Notes under the pieces: model-generated
What the model saw: the letters and a program-made list of their open reading frames with translations, nothing else
What the model was told of the DNA's origin: nothing
The model's database searches: none
Translations under genes and position numbers: made by a program
NCBI RefSeq assembly: GCF_009755815.1
Contig: NZ_WRPK01000004.1
Span: 310,001-374,000, forward strand
Source of the DNA: Flavisphingomonas formosensis
Lineage (GTDB): Bacteria; Pseudomonadota; Alphaproteobacteria; Sphingomonadales; Sphingomonadaceae
Direction: 5' to 3'
Length of the DNA: 64,000 bases
Shown here: positions 20,928-29,181 of the stretch, in pieces
Layout of the letters: every line of letters starts with the position of its first letter
How positions within the stretch are numbered: the stretch's first letter is position 1

Positions 20928-21887
20928 TCAGGGCGTCATCACCTCGAAGGTCGCCGCATAGCTCATCCTGCGCGCTTCGGCACGCTTCTCACTGGGATTA
21001 TCGTCCGTCGCCTCGGCGCCGAGCCAGTACATGCCCGCATGCGGCCAGGTGACGGCAACCACGCCGTCCGCTCCGGTTGCCAGCTCGATCGTCCCGACAT
21101 CTTCGCGGTAACGATCTCCACCCGGAACGACGGTCACTTTCAAGCCGGCGGCCGGCTTGCCGTCGATGAGGAAGCGGAAACGGGCGGTTTCGCCTGCGGC
21201 AATGGCATTGGGGTGGGTGACCGGCTCGAGCTCCATGCCCTTGCCCGTCGGCTTGAATATCGTCGTCGTCGGCGCGCCCAGCGTGACGAAGGTTTCCACG
21301 CGGTTGGCGATCTCGGTCAGATGCACGTCGGTCGCTTCGGCGGGAATATCCTCGAACGCCACCGGAGGCATGCGGCGCGCGCCGCCCTCGCCGGGGCCTC
21401 TCGCACCGCCGGGGCCACGAGGCTCGCCGCCCTCACTGCCGCGCTGCCCACTTGCGGGACGGGCTTCGCCGGGCTGGCCTGGGCCGCCGGGGCCGGGCTG
21501 TCCGGCGCGCGGCGCGCCGCCGCGTCCGCCGACGCGTCGCTCTTCGCCGTTCAGCTTGAAGCTGCCGGTGATCATCTTCTGCTCTGCGGCGACCTTCCAG
21601 GTGCCCGGCTGATCGAGCTTCACATCGAATACCGAGCGGAAGCGGCCCTGGACGCCGTTGACGGATTCGCCCGGCGTTCCATCCGGCTTCCAGATCCTGA
21701 TCGCTGCGAGCTGGATCGGGCGGTGATCGAAGAAGAAGACATGCTCCGATCCCGCCGCGTCGAACGTCACCATCGTGTTGGTGCCCGAGACATTGGTGTT
21801 CGACGGCAGGATGAAAGAATGATCCGCCAGTGCCGCCGTAGGAGCGAGCAGGGCGGCCAGGAGGAGCGGGCGTGCCCAGCGCTGCAT
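20928..21887 (-). CDS. DUF4198 periplasmic protein with collagen-like Gly/Pro linker
   Basis: 319 aa. Signal peptide MQRWARPLLLAALLAPTAAL with mature start near ADHSFILPS; a His close to the mature N terminus is typical of DUF4198/NikK-like metal-handling proteins. An N-terminal beta-sandwich (to about residue 120) is followed by a roughly 50-residue low-complexity stretch rich in Gly, Pro and Arg (about 122-172), then a second beta-rich domain (VHLTEIANRVETFVTLGAPT to YWLGAEATDDNPSEKRAEAR). It lies 11 bases after the DUF2271 gene and before apbE. It probably presents or scavenges a metal or cofactor in the periplasm; function not established. Confidence 0.85.
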   Translation of the reverse strand: MQRWARPLLLAALLAPTAALADHSFILPSNTNVSGTNTMVTFDAAGSEHVFFFDHRPIQLAAIRIWKPDGTPGESVNGVQGRFRSVFDVKLDQPGTWKVAAEQKMITGSFKLNGEERRVGGRGGAPRAGQPGPGGPGQPGEARPASGQRGSEGGEPRGPGGARGPGEGGARRMPPVAFEDIPAEATDVHLTEIANRVETFVTLGAPTTTIFKPTGKGMELEPVTHPNAIAAGETARFRFLIDGKPAAGLKVTVVPGGDRYREDVGTIELATGADGVVAVTWPHAGMYWLGAEATDDNPSEKRAEARRMSYAATFEVMTP

Positions 21888-21898
21888 GATCCAGTTCC

Positions 21899-22384
21899 TC
21901 ACTTCGCGGCCACGATCACGGCGCCGAGCTCGGTCTTGCCTGCCGCGCGTCCGGCAGCACCTGGCACCTTGATCGGCACGCTGACCAGCTCGCGTCCGCC
22001 ATTTTCGCGCGCAGCCTCGACATTGACGACATAATTGCCGGGCGGAAGATCGGCGGGCAGCGGCACGGCGTAGCTGCCCGGGCTCTTGGTCGCACCGCTG
22101 ATGCCGTCGGCGGGAAGCGACAGATTCCGTCCGCTCTTGCGCCACCAGGAGCGCAGGTCGGACAGCCATTTGGTGCCCGGCTCGTTGCCGCCCTTCTTGA
22201 GATCGTACCAGACGAAAAGGCTCCGCGGCGCGCCGCCGCCCGCCGGCTCCACCCAGCCGGCCACATAGGGCTTTTTATATTCGGCGATAGGCAGCCGCGG
22301 CAGCGTGATCGTGATCGTGGCGGCGTTGGCGGCAGGCGCGATGAGTACGGCGCTGCCGATCAGCGCGTAGGAAGCAGGACGCAT
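21899..22384 (-). CDS. DUF2271 periplasmic protein with ApbE flavinylation motif
   Basis: 161 aa. Sec signal peptide (MRPASYALIGSAVLIAPAAN, cleavage about Ala21-Ala22), then a compact beta-rich domain. Residues 93-99 read DGISGAT, matching the consensus D-x-x-[ST]-G-A-[ST] to which ApbE attaches FMN in NqrC/RnfG-type proteins; Thr99 (codon 22088-22090) would be the acceptor. Invariant-looking Trp residues (59, 73, 80, 81) surround it. With apbE two genes downstream and a PepSY membrane protein upstream, it is very likely a covalent flavoprotein electron carrier. The domain itself has no biochemical description that I know of. Confidence 0.87.
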   Translation of the reverse strand: MRPASYALIGSAVLIAPAANAATITITLPRLPIAEYKKPYVAGWVEPAGGGAPRSLFVWYDLKKGGNEPGTKWLSDLRSWWRKSGRNLSLPADGISGATKSPGSYAVPLPADLPPGNYVVNVEAARENGGRELVSVPIKVPGAAGRAAGKTELGAVIVAAK

Positions 22385-22399
22385 GGCTTTCGTGTCCCC

Positions 22400-23053
22400 C
22401 TAATGAATGAACAGGATGGCGATGATGAGCGGAGCGGCGAGGCCGAGACCGACCAGCGGCCACGTCTTCTTGCGATGCTTGGCGTGGAACTGGAGGAGCA
22501 GCAGGCCGGTGCCGGTGAAGAGGATGGCGGCGGCGGCGAAAGCGTCGATGAACAGCCGCCAGGCGAGACCGGTATTGCGCCCCTTGTGGAGATCGTTGAG
22601 CAGTGAGACCAGGCCCTGGCTGGTCGTCTCCGACTTGATTTCGCCCGTCGCACGATCGACGCTCACCCAGGCATCGCCGCCCGGCCGCGGCATCGCGACA
22701 TAGACCTCGCTATCGCTCCATTCCGCGGCGCGTCCGGACGGATCGAGCCCGACCGCGCCGGCGATGGCTTCGGCGACCGGCGCCGGCATGGGCGCGTCGG
22801 AGGCCTTTGGCGTCGGTTTCAGCATGCGCAGCAGCGACGCAGGCAGCTTTGCGGAACGATCGACTACCTTCGGAGTGGCGGGTATCGAGGCGGCGTGATT
22901 GAGCGTCACGCCGGTGATCGCGAACATCAGCATGCCGACCAGCGAGACCGCCGCACTGATCCAATGCCACGTATGAAGCTGCTTCAGCCACCAGCCGCGG
23001 CTGATACGGCGCTTCTTGACGGAAGCGGACGGGATCGGGATCGGGGCGTTCAC
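22400..23053 (-). CDS. PepSY-associated transmembrane protein
   Basis: 217 aa. Basic cytoplasmic N terminus (KKRRISRGWWLKQLHTWHW), TM1 about residues 31-51 ending in TLNHA, a periplasmic PepSY-like segment (DSEVYVAMPRPGGDAWVSVD, RATGEIKSE), then LLNDLHKGRNTG leading into TM2 and TM3 (about 165-217). His27, His30, His53 and the His of LHKG flank the helices and could ligate heme or metal, as proposed for PepSY-TM reductases. First gene of the operon with DUF2271 (15-base gap), DUF4198 and apbE. Likely passes electrons across the inner membrane to the flavinylated partner, or anchors the complex. Confidence 0.85.
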   Translation of the reverse strand: MNAPIPIPSASVKKRRISRGWWLKQLHTWHWISAAVSLVGMLMFAITGVTLNHAASIPATPKVVDRSAKLPASLLRMLKPTPKASDAPMPAPVAEAIAGAVGLDPSGRAAEWSDSEVYVAMPRPGGDAWVSVDRATGEIKSETTSQGLVSLLNDLHKGRNTGLAWRLFIDAFAAAAILFTGTGLLLLQFHAKHRKKTWPLVGLGLAAPLIIAILFIH

Positions 23054-23167
23054 CCCGACCGCCTAGCGCGAATGATCCGCAGCTGCAACCATATTGCGAG
23101 CTATTCGCAGAAGCGCGAACGATACATATCCGGTGCGCGGAGCCCTTCCAGCTTTTGGGGACTGAGC

Positions 23168-23761
23168 TCAGTTCGCGCCGGTTTCCATCACGGACGGATC
23201 CGCCATGCGCAGCCGGGCGAAGTCGTGGACCTGCTTGCCGACCAGTTCGAGCTGCATGTTGGCGCCAGCATCCGTACAGACGCCGCCCTTGAAAATACCA
23301 CCGGAGCTGTTGATCGCCGCGCCCAGCGGGGTCGGCCAGCCGCGCAGCGCGTGGACGATGGCGCGCAGCGTCGCCAGCGTGCTGCCGGTTGCCTGCCAGC
23401 CATAGGCGGTGGCGATCAGGCCGACCGGTATGCCGTCGAGATAGACGCGCGCATCCTTGGACGTCTCTTCGAGATAGTCGATCGCGTTCTTGACCAAACC
23501 GGAGATCGAGCCGTGATAGCCCGGGCTCGCGATGATCACGCCGTCGGCCTTGCGGAGCGCTTCGACGAACTCGGTGCCCTCGGCGGAAGCCTTTGCGGCG
23601 TCGGTCATATAATGGGGCAGGCTGGTGATGAAGGGGCCGTCGAACAGCCGCACGCGCGCGCCCGCTTTCTCGGCCGATTGCAGCGCGATCTTGAGGGCGT
23701 TCTCGGTGGATGAGCCCGCTGCCGCGGTGCCACCGATACCGACGATGAAGGGTTCGCTCAT
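23168..23761 (-). CDS. NADPH-dependent FMN reductase-family protein
   Basis: 197-aa flavodoxin-fold protein: phosphate-binding segment IVGIGGTAAAGSSTENAL, DGVIIASPGYHGSISGLVKN, and IDYLEETSKDARVYLDGIPV. Such enzymes reduce FMN (or quinones/azo compounds) with NAD(P)H. Start ATG at 23761 (MSEPF) places the Rossmann-like strand at its usual position. It lies 114 bases upstream of the PepSY gene on the same strand, so it could be co-expressed with the flavin operon, but the gap allows a separate promoter. Divergent from the epimerase gene. Confidence 0.87.
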   Translation of the reverse strand: MSEPFIVGIGGTAAAGSSTENALKIALQSAEKAGARVRLFDGPFITSLPHYMTDAAKASAEGTEFVEALRKADGVIIASPGYHGSISGLVKNAIDYLEETSKDARVYLDGIPVGLIATAYGWQATGSTLATLRAIVHALRGWPTPLGAAINSSGGIFKGGVCTDAGANMQLELVGKQVHDFARLRMADPSVMETGAN

Positions 23762-23899
23762 CCGACCTGACTCCCGTTTTCCTCTGTCCTCACGCGGGCC
23801 GATGCCATAGCCTGTGCAGATAGCCAATGCGTCATCGCGAATTTATCCGCGTGCGTTAGCCGGTTCTGTCGGAAACCGGACGGAAACTTTGTCGGCCTA

Positions 23900-25033
23900 A
23901 TGACAGGAGGCATGACCATTTCGCCTGCCCGCATCCACCTGATCGCCGCCGCCCGTCCCAATTTCATGAAGGTGGCGCCGCTCTGGCATGCTTTGTCCGC
24001 CGCGCCCGATTTCGCGCCGGTGCTGATCCACACCGGCCAGCATTATGACGCGAACATGTCCGACGCGATCTTCGCGGATCTCCGCCTGCCGGCGCCGGAT
24101 CACCATCTCGGCGTCGGATCGGGCAGCCATGCCGAGCAGACCGGCCGGGTGATGATCGCCTATGAGAAGGTGGCGATGGCGGAGCGGCCGGACTGGCTGA
24201 TCGTCGTCGGCGACGTGAACTCGACGGCGGCCTGCACGCTGGCGGCGGCTAAGCTCGGCGTGCCGACCGTGCATCTCGAGGCCGGCTTGCGCAGCCGCGA
24301 TCGAGCCATGCCCGAGGAACTCAACCGACTCGTCACGGACGTGCTCGCCGACGTGTTGTGGACGCCGTCCCCGGACGCGGACGATAATCTGCTGGCCGAG
24401 GGTATTCCGGCGGAACGGATCACCCGCGTCGGCAACATCATGATGGACAGTTTCGAGCTGGTGCGCCCGGCCATCGCCGCCGCGGACGAGCCGGGCCGGC
24501 TGGGAGTCGCGGTCGGCGGCTATGGCGTGGTGACGTTGCACCGGCCATCCAATGTCGACGATCCGGCGCAGCTTGCGCGGCTGGTCGATGCGCTGCTGGC
24601 CGCGCAGCGGCGCCTGCCGCTGGTCTTCCCGGTTCACCCGCGCACCGCCCAGCGGCTGGCGGCCGGCGGGCATGACGTCCGGCTGCGCGACGCCGGGGTG
24701 ATCCTCGCCGAGCCGGCGCCCTATATCCGCTTCATGAGCCTCGTGATGAATGCCGCCGCTGTAATCACTGATTCGGGCGGCATTCAGGAAGAGACCACCT
24801 ATCTCGGCATTCCCTGCCTCACCCTGCGCGAGAATACCGAGCGGCCGATCACGATCAGCGAAGGCACAAGCCGGCTGGTCAACGCCGGCACGCTGATCGC
24901 GGCGCTGGAAACGGCGCTGGGCCAGCCGCGCAGCGAACGCAAGCGCCCGGACCTGTGGGACGGCTGCACCGCGGCGCGCTGCCTCGACGATCTGCGCATC
25001 CGCATGAGCGGAAAGGCCCGCGCGGCTGCCTGA
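23900..25033 (+). CDS. wecB: UDP-N-acetylglucosamine 2-epimerase (non-hydrolysing)
   Basis: Converts UDP-GlcNAc to UDP-ManNAc for polysaccharide synthesis. 377 aa; GT-B fold with ARPNFMKVAPLWHAL, the conserved VVGDVNSTAACTLAAAKLG, VHLEAGLRSRDRAMPEELNR, and the UDP-binding ITDSGGIQEETTYLGIPCLTLRENTERP. Two start codons are possible: ATG 23900 without a clear ribosome site, or ATG 23912 with AGGAGG only one base away; the first is listed. No other sugar-nucleotide genes are adjacent, so the polymer served is unknown. Confidence 0.93.
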   Translation: MTGGMTISPARIHLIAAARPNFMKVAPLWHALSAAPDFAPVLIHTGQHYDANMSDAIFADLRLPAPDHHLGVGSGSHAEQTGRVMIAYEKVAMAERPDWLIVVGDVNSTAACTLAAAKLGVPTVHLEAGLRSRDRAMPEELNRLVTDVLADVLWTPSPDADDNLLAEGIPAERITRVGNIMMDSFELVRPAIAAADEPGRLGVAVGGYGVVTLHRPSNVDDPAQLARLVDALLAAQRRLPLVFPVHPRTAQRLAAGGHDVRLRDAGVILAEPAPYIRFMSLVMNAAAVITDSGGIQEETTYLGIPCLTLRENTERPITISEGTSRLVNAGTLIAALETALGQPRSERKRPDLWDGCTAARCLDDLRIRMSGKARAAA

Positions 25034-25091
25034 TCATTCGCCGCGGAGGGCAGCGAAGAGGAAGGATGCGTCGGGGAGGGATCGTCCCTAT

Positions 25092-27335
25092 GTGTCGGGC
25101 ATGTCCAAGCTCACGCCAGGCCTGCCGACACGGCAGCAGATCATCGATTTCATCACCCGATCGGATCAGCCGGCCGGCAAGCGTGAGATTGCGCGTGCTT
25201 TCGGCCTTCGCGGCAATGAGAAGATCGCGCTGAAGGCGCTGCTCAAGGACATGGCCGACGAGGGGCTGATCGATTCGGCCCCGGGCCGGGCCTTTCACAA
25301 GATGGGCGGCGTGCCGAAGGTGACGGTGCTGCGCATCGTCGACATCGAGGGCGATCAGCCGCTCGCCGTTCCCGAGCGCTGGGAAAGCGATCAGCCGCCG
25401 CCGCGCCTGCGCGTCGCGGAGCGCGGCCGCCGGTCCGCGCTCGGCGTAGGAGACCGCATCCTGGCTCGCACCGAGGAGGCAGGCCGCGGCTGGATCGCCC
25501 ATCCGCTCAAGAAGCTCGCCAAGGGCGAGGAACTGGTGCTCGGCGTGCTCCATGCGGAGGGCGACCGCCTCTGGCTTCGGCCCGTCGACAAGCGCGAGAA
25601 GCGCGACTGGCAGGTTTCCGATGCCGGCGAGGCCGAGGCCGGCGACCTCGTGCTCGCCGAGAAGACGGGCCGCCCGCCGCGCATCACGGTGAAAGTGACC
25701 GAGCGGCTCGGCGATCCCTTTGCGCCGCGCAGCTTCAGCCTCATCGCTATCCACAAATATGGTATTCCCAACAGCTTCTCGGAGGATCTTCTCGAAGAGG
25801 CGGAGCGAGTGTCGAAGCAGCCGCTCGGTGCCGGCCGGGAGGACCTGCGCTCGCTCCCGATCGTCGCGATCGATCCTGCGGATGCGCGCGATCATGACGA
25901 CGCGGTCTGGGCCGCACCCGACGATGATCCGGAGAATCCAGGCGGATTCAAGGCGATCGTGGCCATCGCTGACGTCAGCTATTATGTTCGTACCGGCAGC
26001 CTGCTCGACCGCGAGGCGCGCAAGCGGGGCAATAGCGTCTATTTCCCCGATCGCGTCGTGCCGATGCTGCCGGAAACGCTCTCGGCCGACATCTGCTCGC
26101 TCAAGCAAGACGAGGATCGCGCGGCGCTGGTCTGTCACCTGCAGATCGGCAAGACGGGTGCGATCCGGGCATGGCGCTTCACCCGCGCCGTGATCCGCGT
26201 CGCGGCCAACATCGCTTATGAGGATGCCCAGGCCGCGATCGATGCGGTGCCGGGCGGATCGGACGGCGCCGTCGCGCCCGCTCTGGTCGAGGAGGCGTTG
26301 CGGCCGCTCTGGGCCTGCTGGGCGGCCCTCGCTGCTGCCCGCGACGCGCGCCAGCCGCTAGACCTCGACCTGCCCGAGCGCCGCGTGATGCTGGACGAGA
26401 AGGGACGCATCCTTTCGGTGGCTCCGCGCGAGCGGCTCGATGCGCACCGGCTGATCGAGGATTTCATGATCGCTGCCAACGTCGCAGCGGCCAAGGCGCT
26501 GGAGGCGAAGAAGGCCCCCGTGATGTACCGCGACCATGAGCCGCCGAGCCGGGAGAAGCTGGTCGCGCTCAAGGAGTATCTCGCCACCTTCGGCATCCAG
26601 TTCGCCCTCGGCCAGGTGGTCCGGCCTTCCACCTTCAACCATATCCTCGGACGCGTCGACGACGAGGCCATACGCCCGCAGATCATGGAACAGGTGCTGC
26701 GCAGCCAGACACAGGCCTATTACGCACCGACGAACACGGGCCATTTCGGCCTGGCGCTCGGCAGCTACGCCCATTTCACCAGCCCGATTCGCCGCTACGC
26801 CGATCTGCTCGTCCACCGTGCGCTGGTCGGCGCCTATGGGCTTGGCGAGGGCCGTCTGACGAGCGAGGAGGCCGAGCAGATGGGACGGCTCGGCGAAAGC
26901 ATCAGTCAGGCCGAGCGGCGCGCGATGGAGGCGGAGCGCGAGACGATCGATCGCTATGTCGCGGCCTATCTTGCCACGCATGTCGGCGAGATCGTCGACA
27001 CGCGGATCACCGGCGTGCAGAGCTTCGGCTTCTTCGCGACCGTCGTGGGGCTTGGCGGCGACGGTCTCGTCCCGGTCTCGACGCTCGGCGCGGAGCGTTT
27101 CCGCTTCGACGAGGCGGCGCATGCGCTGGTTGGCGAGGAGAGCGGCGAACGCTACGCGTCCGGCCAGTTCCTCCAGCTTCGTCTCGTCGAGGCCAACCCG
27201 ATCAACGGGGCGCTGCGTTTCGAGTTGCCGGAGGGCGCCAACCATCTGCCGGTGCGGCGGGGCGGCAAGGATCGGCGGGTGATGGGCCGGCGCGGTCGCC
27301 CGGCCAATATCCGGCACCAGGGCAGAAGACGATAG
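25092..27335 (+). CDS. rnr: Ribonuclease R
   Basis: 3'-5' hydrolytic exoribonuclease of the RNase II/RNB family, degrading structured RNA. 747 aa: N-terminal winged-helix (QQIIDFITRSDQPAGKREIA), cold-shock domains, the RNB catalytic centre IVAIDPADARDHDDAVW with its Asp cluster, YRDHEPPSREKL, HFTSPIRRYADLLVHR, and a C-terminal S1 domain ending in a basic tail (GGKDRRVMGRRGRPANIRHQ). GTG 25092 and ATG 25101 are both possible starts. Followed after 9 bases by nitronate monooxygenase, probably cotranscribed. Confidence 0.96.
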   Translation: MSGMSKLTPGLPTRQQIIDFITRSDQPAGKREIARAFGLRGNEKIALKALLKDMADEGLIDSAPGRAFHKMGGVPKVTVLRIVDIEGDQPLAVPERWESDQPPPRLRVAERGRRSALGVGDRILARTEEAGRGWIAHPLKKLAKGEELVLGVLHAEGDRLWLRPVDKREKRDWQVSDAGEAEAGDLVLAEKTGRPPRITVKVTERLGDPFAPRSFSLIAIHKYGIPNSFSEDLLEEAERVSKQPLGAGREDLRSLPIVAIDPADARDHDDAVWAAPDDDPENPGGFKAIVAIADVSYYVRTGSLLDREARKRGNSVYFPDRVVPMLPETLSADICSLKQDEDRAALVCHLQIGKTGAIRAWRFTRAVIRVAANIAYEDAQAAIDAVPGGSDGAVAPALVEEALRPLWACWAALAAARDARQPLDLDLPERRVMLDEKGRILSVAPRERLDAHRLIEDFMIAANVAAAKALEAKKAPVMYRDHEPPSREKLVALKEYLATFGIQFALGQVVRPSTFNHILGRVDDEAIRPQIMEQVLRSQTQAYYAPTNTGHFGLALGSYAHFTSPIRRYADLLVHRALVGAYGLGEGRLTSEEAEQMGRLGESISQAERRAMEAERETIDRYVAAYLATHVGEIVDTRITGVQSFGFFATVVGLGGDGLVPVSTLGAERFRFDEAAHALVGEESGERYASGQFLQLRLVEANPINGALRFELPEGANHLPVRRGGKDRRVMGRRGRPANIRHQGRRR

Positions 27336-27344
27336 GAGCAAGAT

Positions 27345-28304
27345 TTGGCCGTACCGACTGAGCTCAAACGCGGGCTGCGCCTGCCCGTGATCGCCTCTCC
27401 GATGTTCATCGTCTCCAATCCCGATCTCGTCATCGCCCAGTGCACCTCGGGCGTGATCGGTTCCTTTCCCTCGCTCAATGCCCGGCCGCAGGCACGGCTC
27501 GGCGAATGGCTCGATCGCATCCAGGCCGCGCTGGCGGATCATGATGCGCGCCATCCGGACCGACCGTCGGCACCGTTTGCGGTCAACCTGATCGTGCATC
27601 GCTCCAACGATCGCCTGGCGGCGGATCTGGAAGCCTGCGTCGCGCACAAGGTGCCGCTGGTGATCACCTCGCTCGGCGCGCAAGTGGAGGTGAACCAGGC
27701 GATCCATTCCTACGGCGGCCTCGTTTTTCATGACGTGATCAACCAGCGGTTCGCGCACAAGGCGATCGAGAAGGGGGCGGACGGTCTCATTCTCGTGGCC
27801 GCTGGCGCAGGCGGCCATGCCGGTGTCCAGTCGCCCTTCGCGCTGGTGCAGGAAACGCGGGCCTGGTTCGACGGCCCGATCGCTCTGTCGGGTGCGATCG
27901 CCACCGGCCGTTCGATCCTGGCGGCGCGGGCGATGGGCGCGGACTTCGCCTATGTCGGGTCCGCCTTCATCGCGACGGAAGAGGCCAATGCTCCGGAGGC
28001 CTACAAGCAGATGATCGTCGAAGGTTCTGCGGAGGACATTCTCTACAGCAACCTTTTCACCGGCGTTCACGGTAATTATCTGCGCCCGTCGATCGCCGCT
28101 GCCGGCTTCGATCCCGACAATCTGCCGACCAGCGATCCTTCCAAGATGGATTTTGCCTCCAGTGCAGGCGATGCCAAGGCCTGGCGGGACATATGGGGCG
28201 CGGGCCAAGGTATTGGCGGCGTCGACGATATCGTTCCTGCCGCGGAGCTTGTTGCCCGGCTCGCGCGCGAATATGAGGCGGCGCGCGCCGACCTGTTGCG
28301 ATAG
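27345..28304 (+). CDS. Nitronate monooxygenase (2-nitropropane dioxygenase family)
   Basis: FMN-dependent TIM-barrel enzyme oxidising alkyl nitronates such as propionate 3-nitronate. 319 aa: LPVIASPMFIVSNPDLVIAQ, VTSLGAQVEVNQAIHSYGGL-like central region, the FMN phosphate motif ILVAAGAGGHAGVQSPFAL with the conserved His, and GAIATGRSILAARAMGADFAYVGSAF. TTG start at 27345, nine bases after the rnr stop, preceded by AGGAGCAAG. Class assignment is secure; substrate is not. Confidence 0.9.
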   Translation: MAVPTELKRGLRLPVIASPMFIVSNPDLVIAQCTSGVIGSFPSLNARPQARLGEWLDRIQAALADHDARHPDRPSAPFAVNLIVHRSNDRLAADLEACVAHKVPLVITSLGAQVEVNQAIHSYGGLVFHDVINQRFAHKAIEKGADGLILVAAGAGGHAGVQSPFALVQETRAWFDGPIALSGAIATGRSILAARAMGADFAYVGSAFIATEEANAPEAYKQMIVEGSAEDILYSNLFTGVHGNYLRPSIAAAGFDPDNLPTSDPSKMDFASSAGDAKAWRDIWGAGQGIGGVDDIVPAAELVARLAREYEAARADLLR

Positions 28305-28431
28305 AGGCGATTTCGGCTAGGCTGACCGACAGGCGGCTCAACTGAGCCGAAAGGTGGTCAAGTGATTGGCACCCTAACTGCAGACATGCGTTGGAAGCCC
28401 TGTCGTGGCTTGGGAGATATGGTCTTTGCGC

Positions 28432-29133
28432 ATGTCCCGTTCATGGGCGCTGGTCGCCTGTTCGGTCGGTTCTACGCTGGTTCCGGCGGCACCCGTTTAC
28501 GCGGCCGAGGCTCTGACGCCGCGCGCGATGCTCGTGCAGGCTGCATATGCCACGAGCACCAAAGCTGCCGCACTCGTCCTGATCGACAAGGCTGTGACTG
28601 CTTCCGACCGCGAACTGCAGCGTAATGCGAAGGATCGTGAGGCGGCCCTTCAGCACGCAATAGCGACCGGTTACAAGGCCAAGCTTACGAGGAGCCTGAG
28701 CGAAGCGAAAACGTCCAAGCGCCTGTTCGAATCGCTCGCGGCAGCGGATCCGAACGATCCTGAGGCGCAAATCGCGCTCGCCGGCTGGCATTTGGAAGCG
28801 GTGCATGATGTCGGCTCGATGATCGCGGGTGCCATGCTCGGCGCAAAGAAGAAGGCCGGGCTGAGCGCTCTCGATCGTGCGGTCGCGCTCGGGGGCGGCA
28901 GGTCGCTTTACGCAGGCTATGCGGCGCTGCTGCGGATCGTGCTCGATTCCGATGATGTGGCCGCGGCGCGCACGCTGGCGGAAAAGGCCGCGAACGGCAA
29001 TGCGCCGACGCCCGTGGACAAGATCATGAAGATCAACGCGGCGCGGTTGCTGGTCCCGTTGCGGGCGGGCGATGGATCCGCCGCGGCCAAGCTCGCCGAG
29101 CAGCTTCTGCCGTTCGGACGGATGGCGAAATAG
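28432..29133 (+). CDS. Secreted helical (TPR-like) protein of unknown function
   Basis: 233 aa with signal peptide MSRSWALVACSVGSTLVPAA ending near VYA-AEA. The mature part is all-helical with repeated Ala/Leu-rich pairs (SKRLFESLAAADPNDPEAQIA, LSALDRAVALGGGRSLYAGY, DDVAAARTLAEKAANGNAP), resembling degenerate TPRs. An upstream GTG (28405) would add nine residues ahead of the signal peptide; the ATG is preferred as it follows GGGAGA and starts a clean signal. No enzymatic motif is seen. Convergent with dcd. Confidence 0.65.
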   Translation: MSRSWALVACSVGSTLVPAAPVYAAEALTPRAMLVQAAYATSTKAAALVLIDKAVTASDRELQRNAKDREAALQHAIATGYKAKLTRSLSEAKTSKRLFESLAAADPNDPEAQIALAGWHLEAVHDVGSMIAGAMLGAKKKAGLSALDRAVALGGGRSLYAGYAALLRIVLDSDDVAAARTLAEKAANGNAPTPVDKIMKINAARLLVPLRAGDGSAAAKLAEQLLPFGRMAK

Positions 29134-29151
29134 GGCTCGACGATCTCCGTC

Positions 29152-29162
29152 GTCATCCCCGG
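29152..29162. repeat. Single arm of the GTCATCCC intergenic repeat
   Basis: CGTCATCCCCG lies between two converging genes and matches the left arm of the element at 13944. Its partner arm is not recognisable, so it is a remnant or chance match. Confidence 0.3.
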
Positions 29163-29181
29163 ATAATTTTCCAGGGACGTT

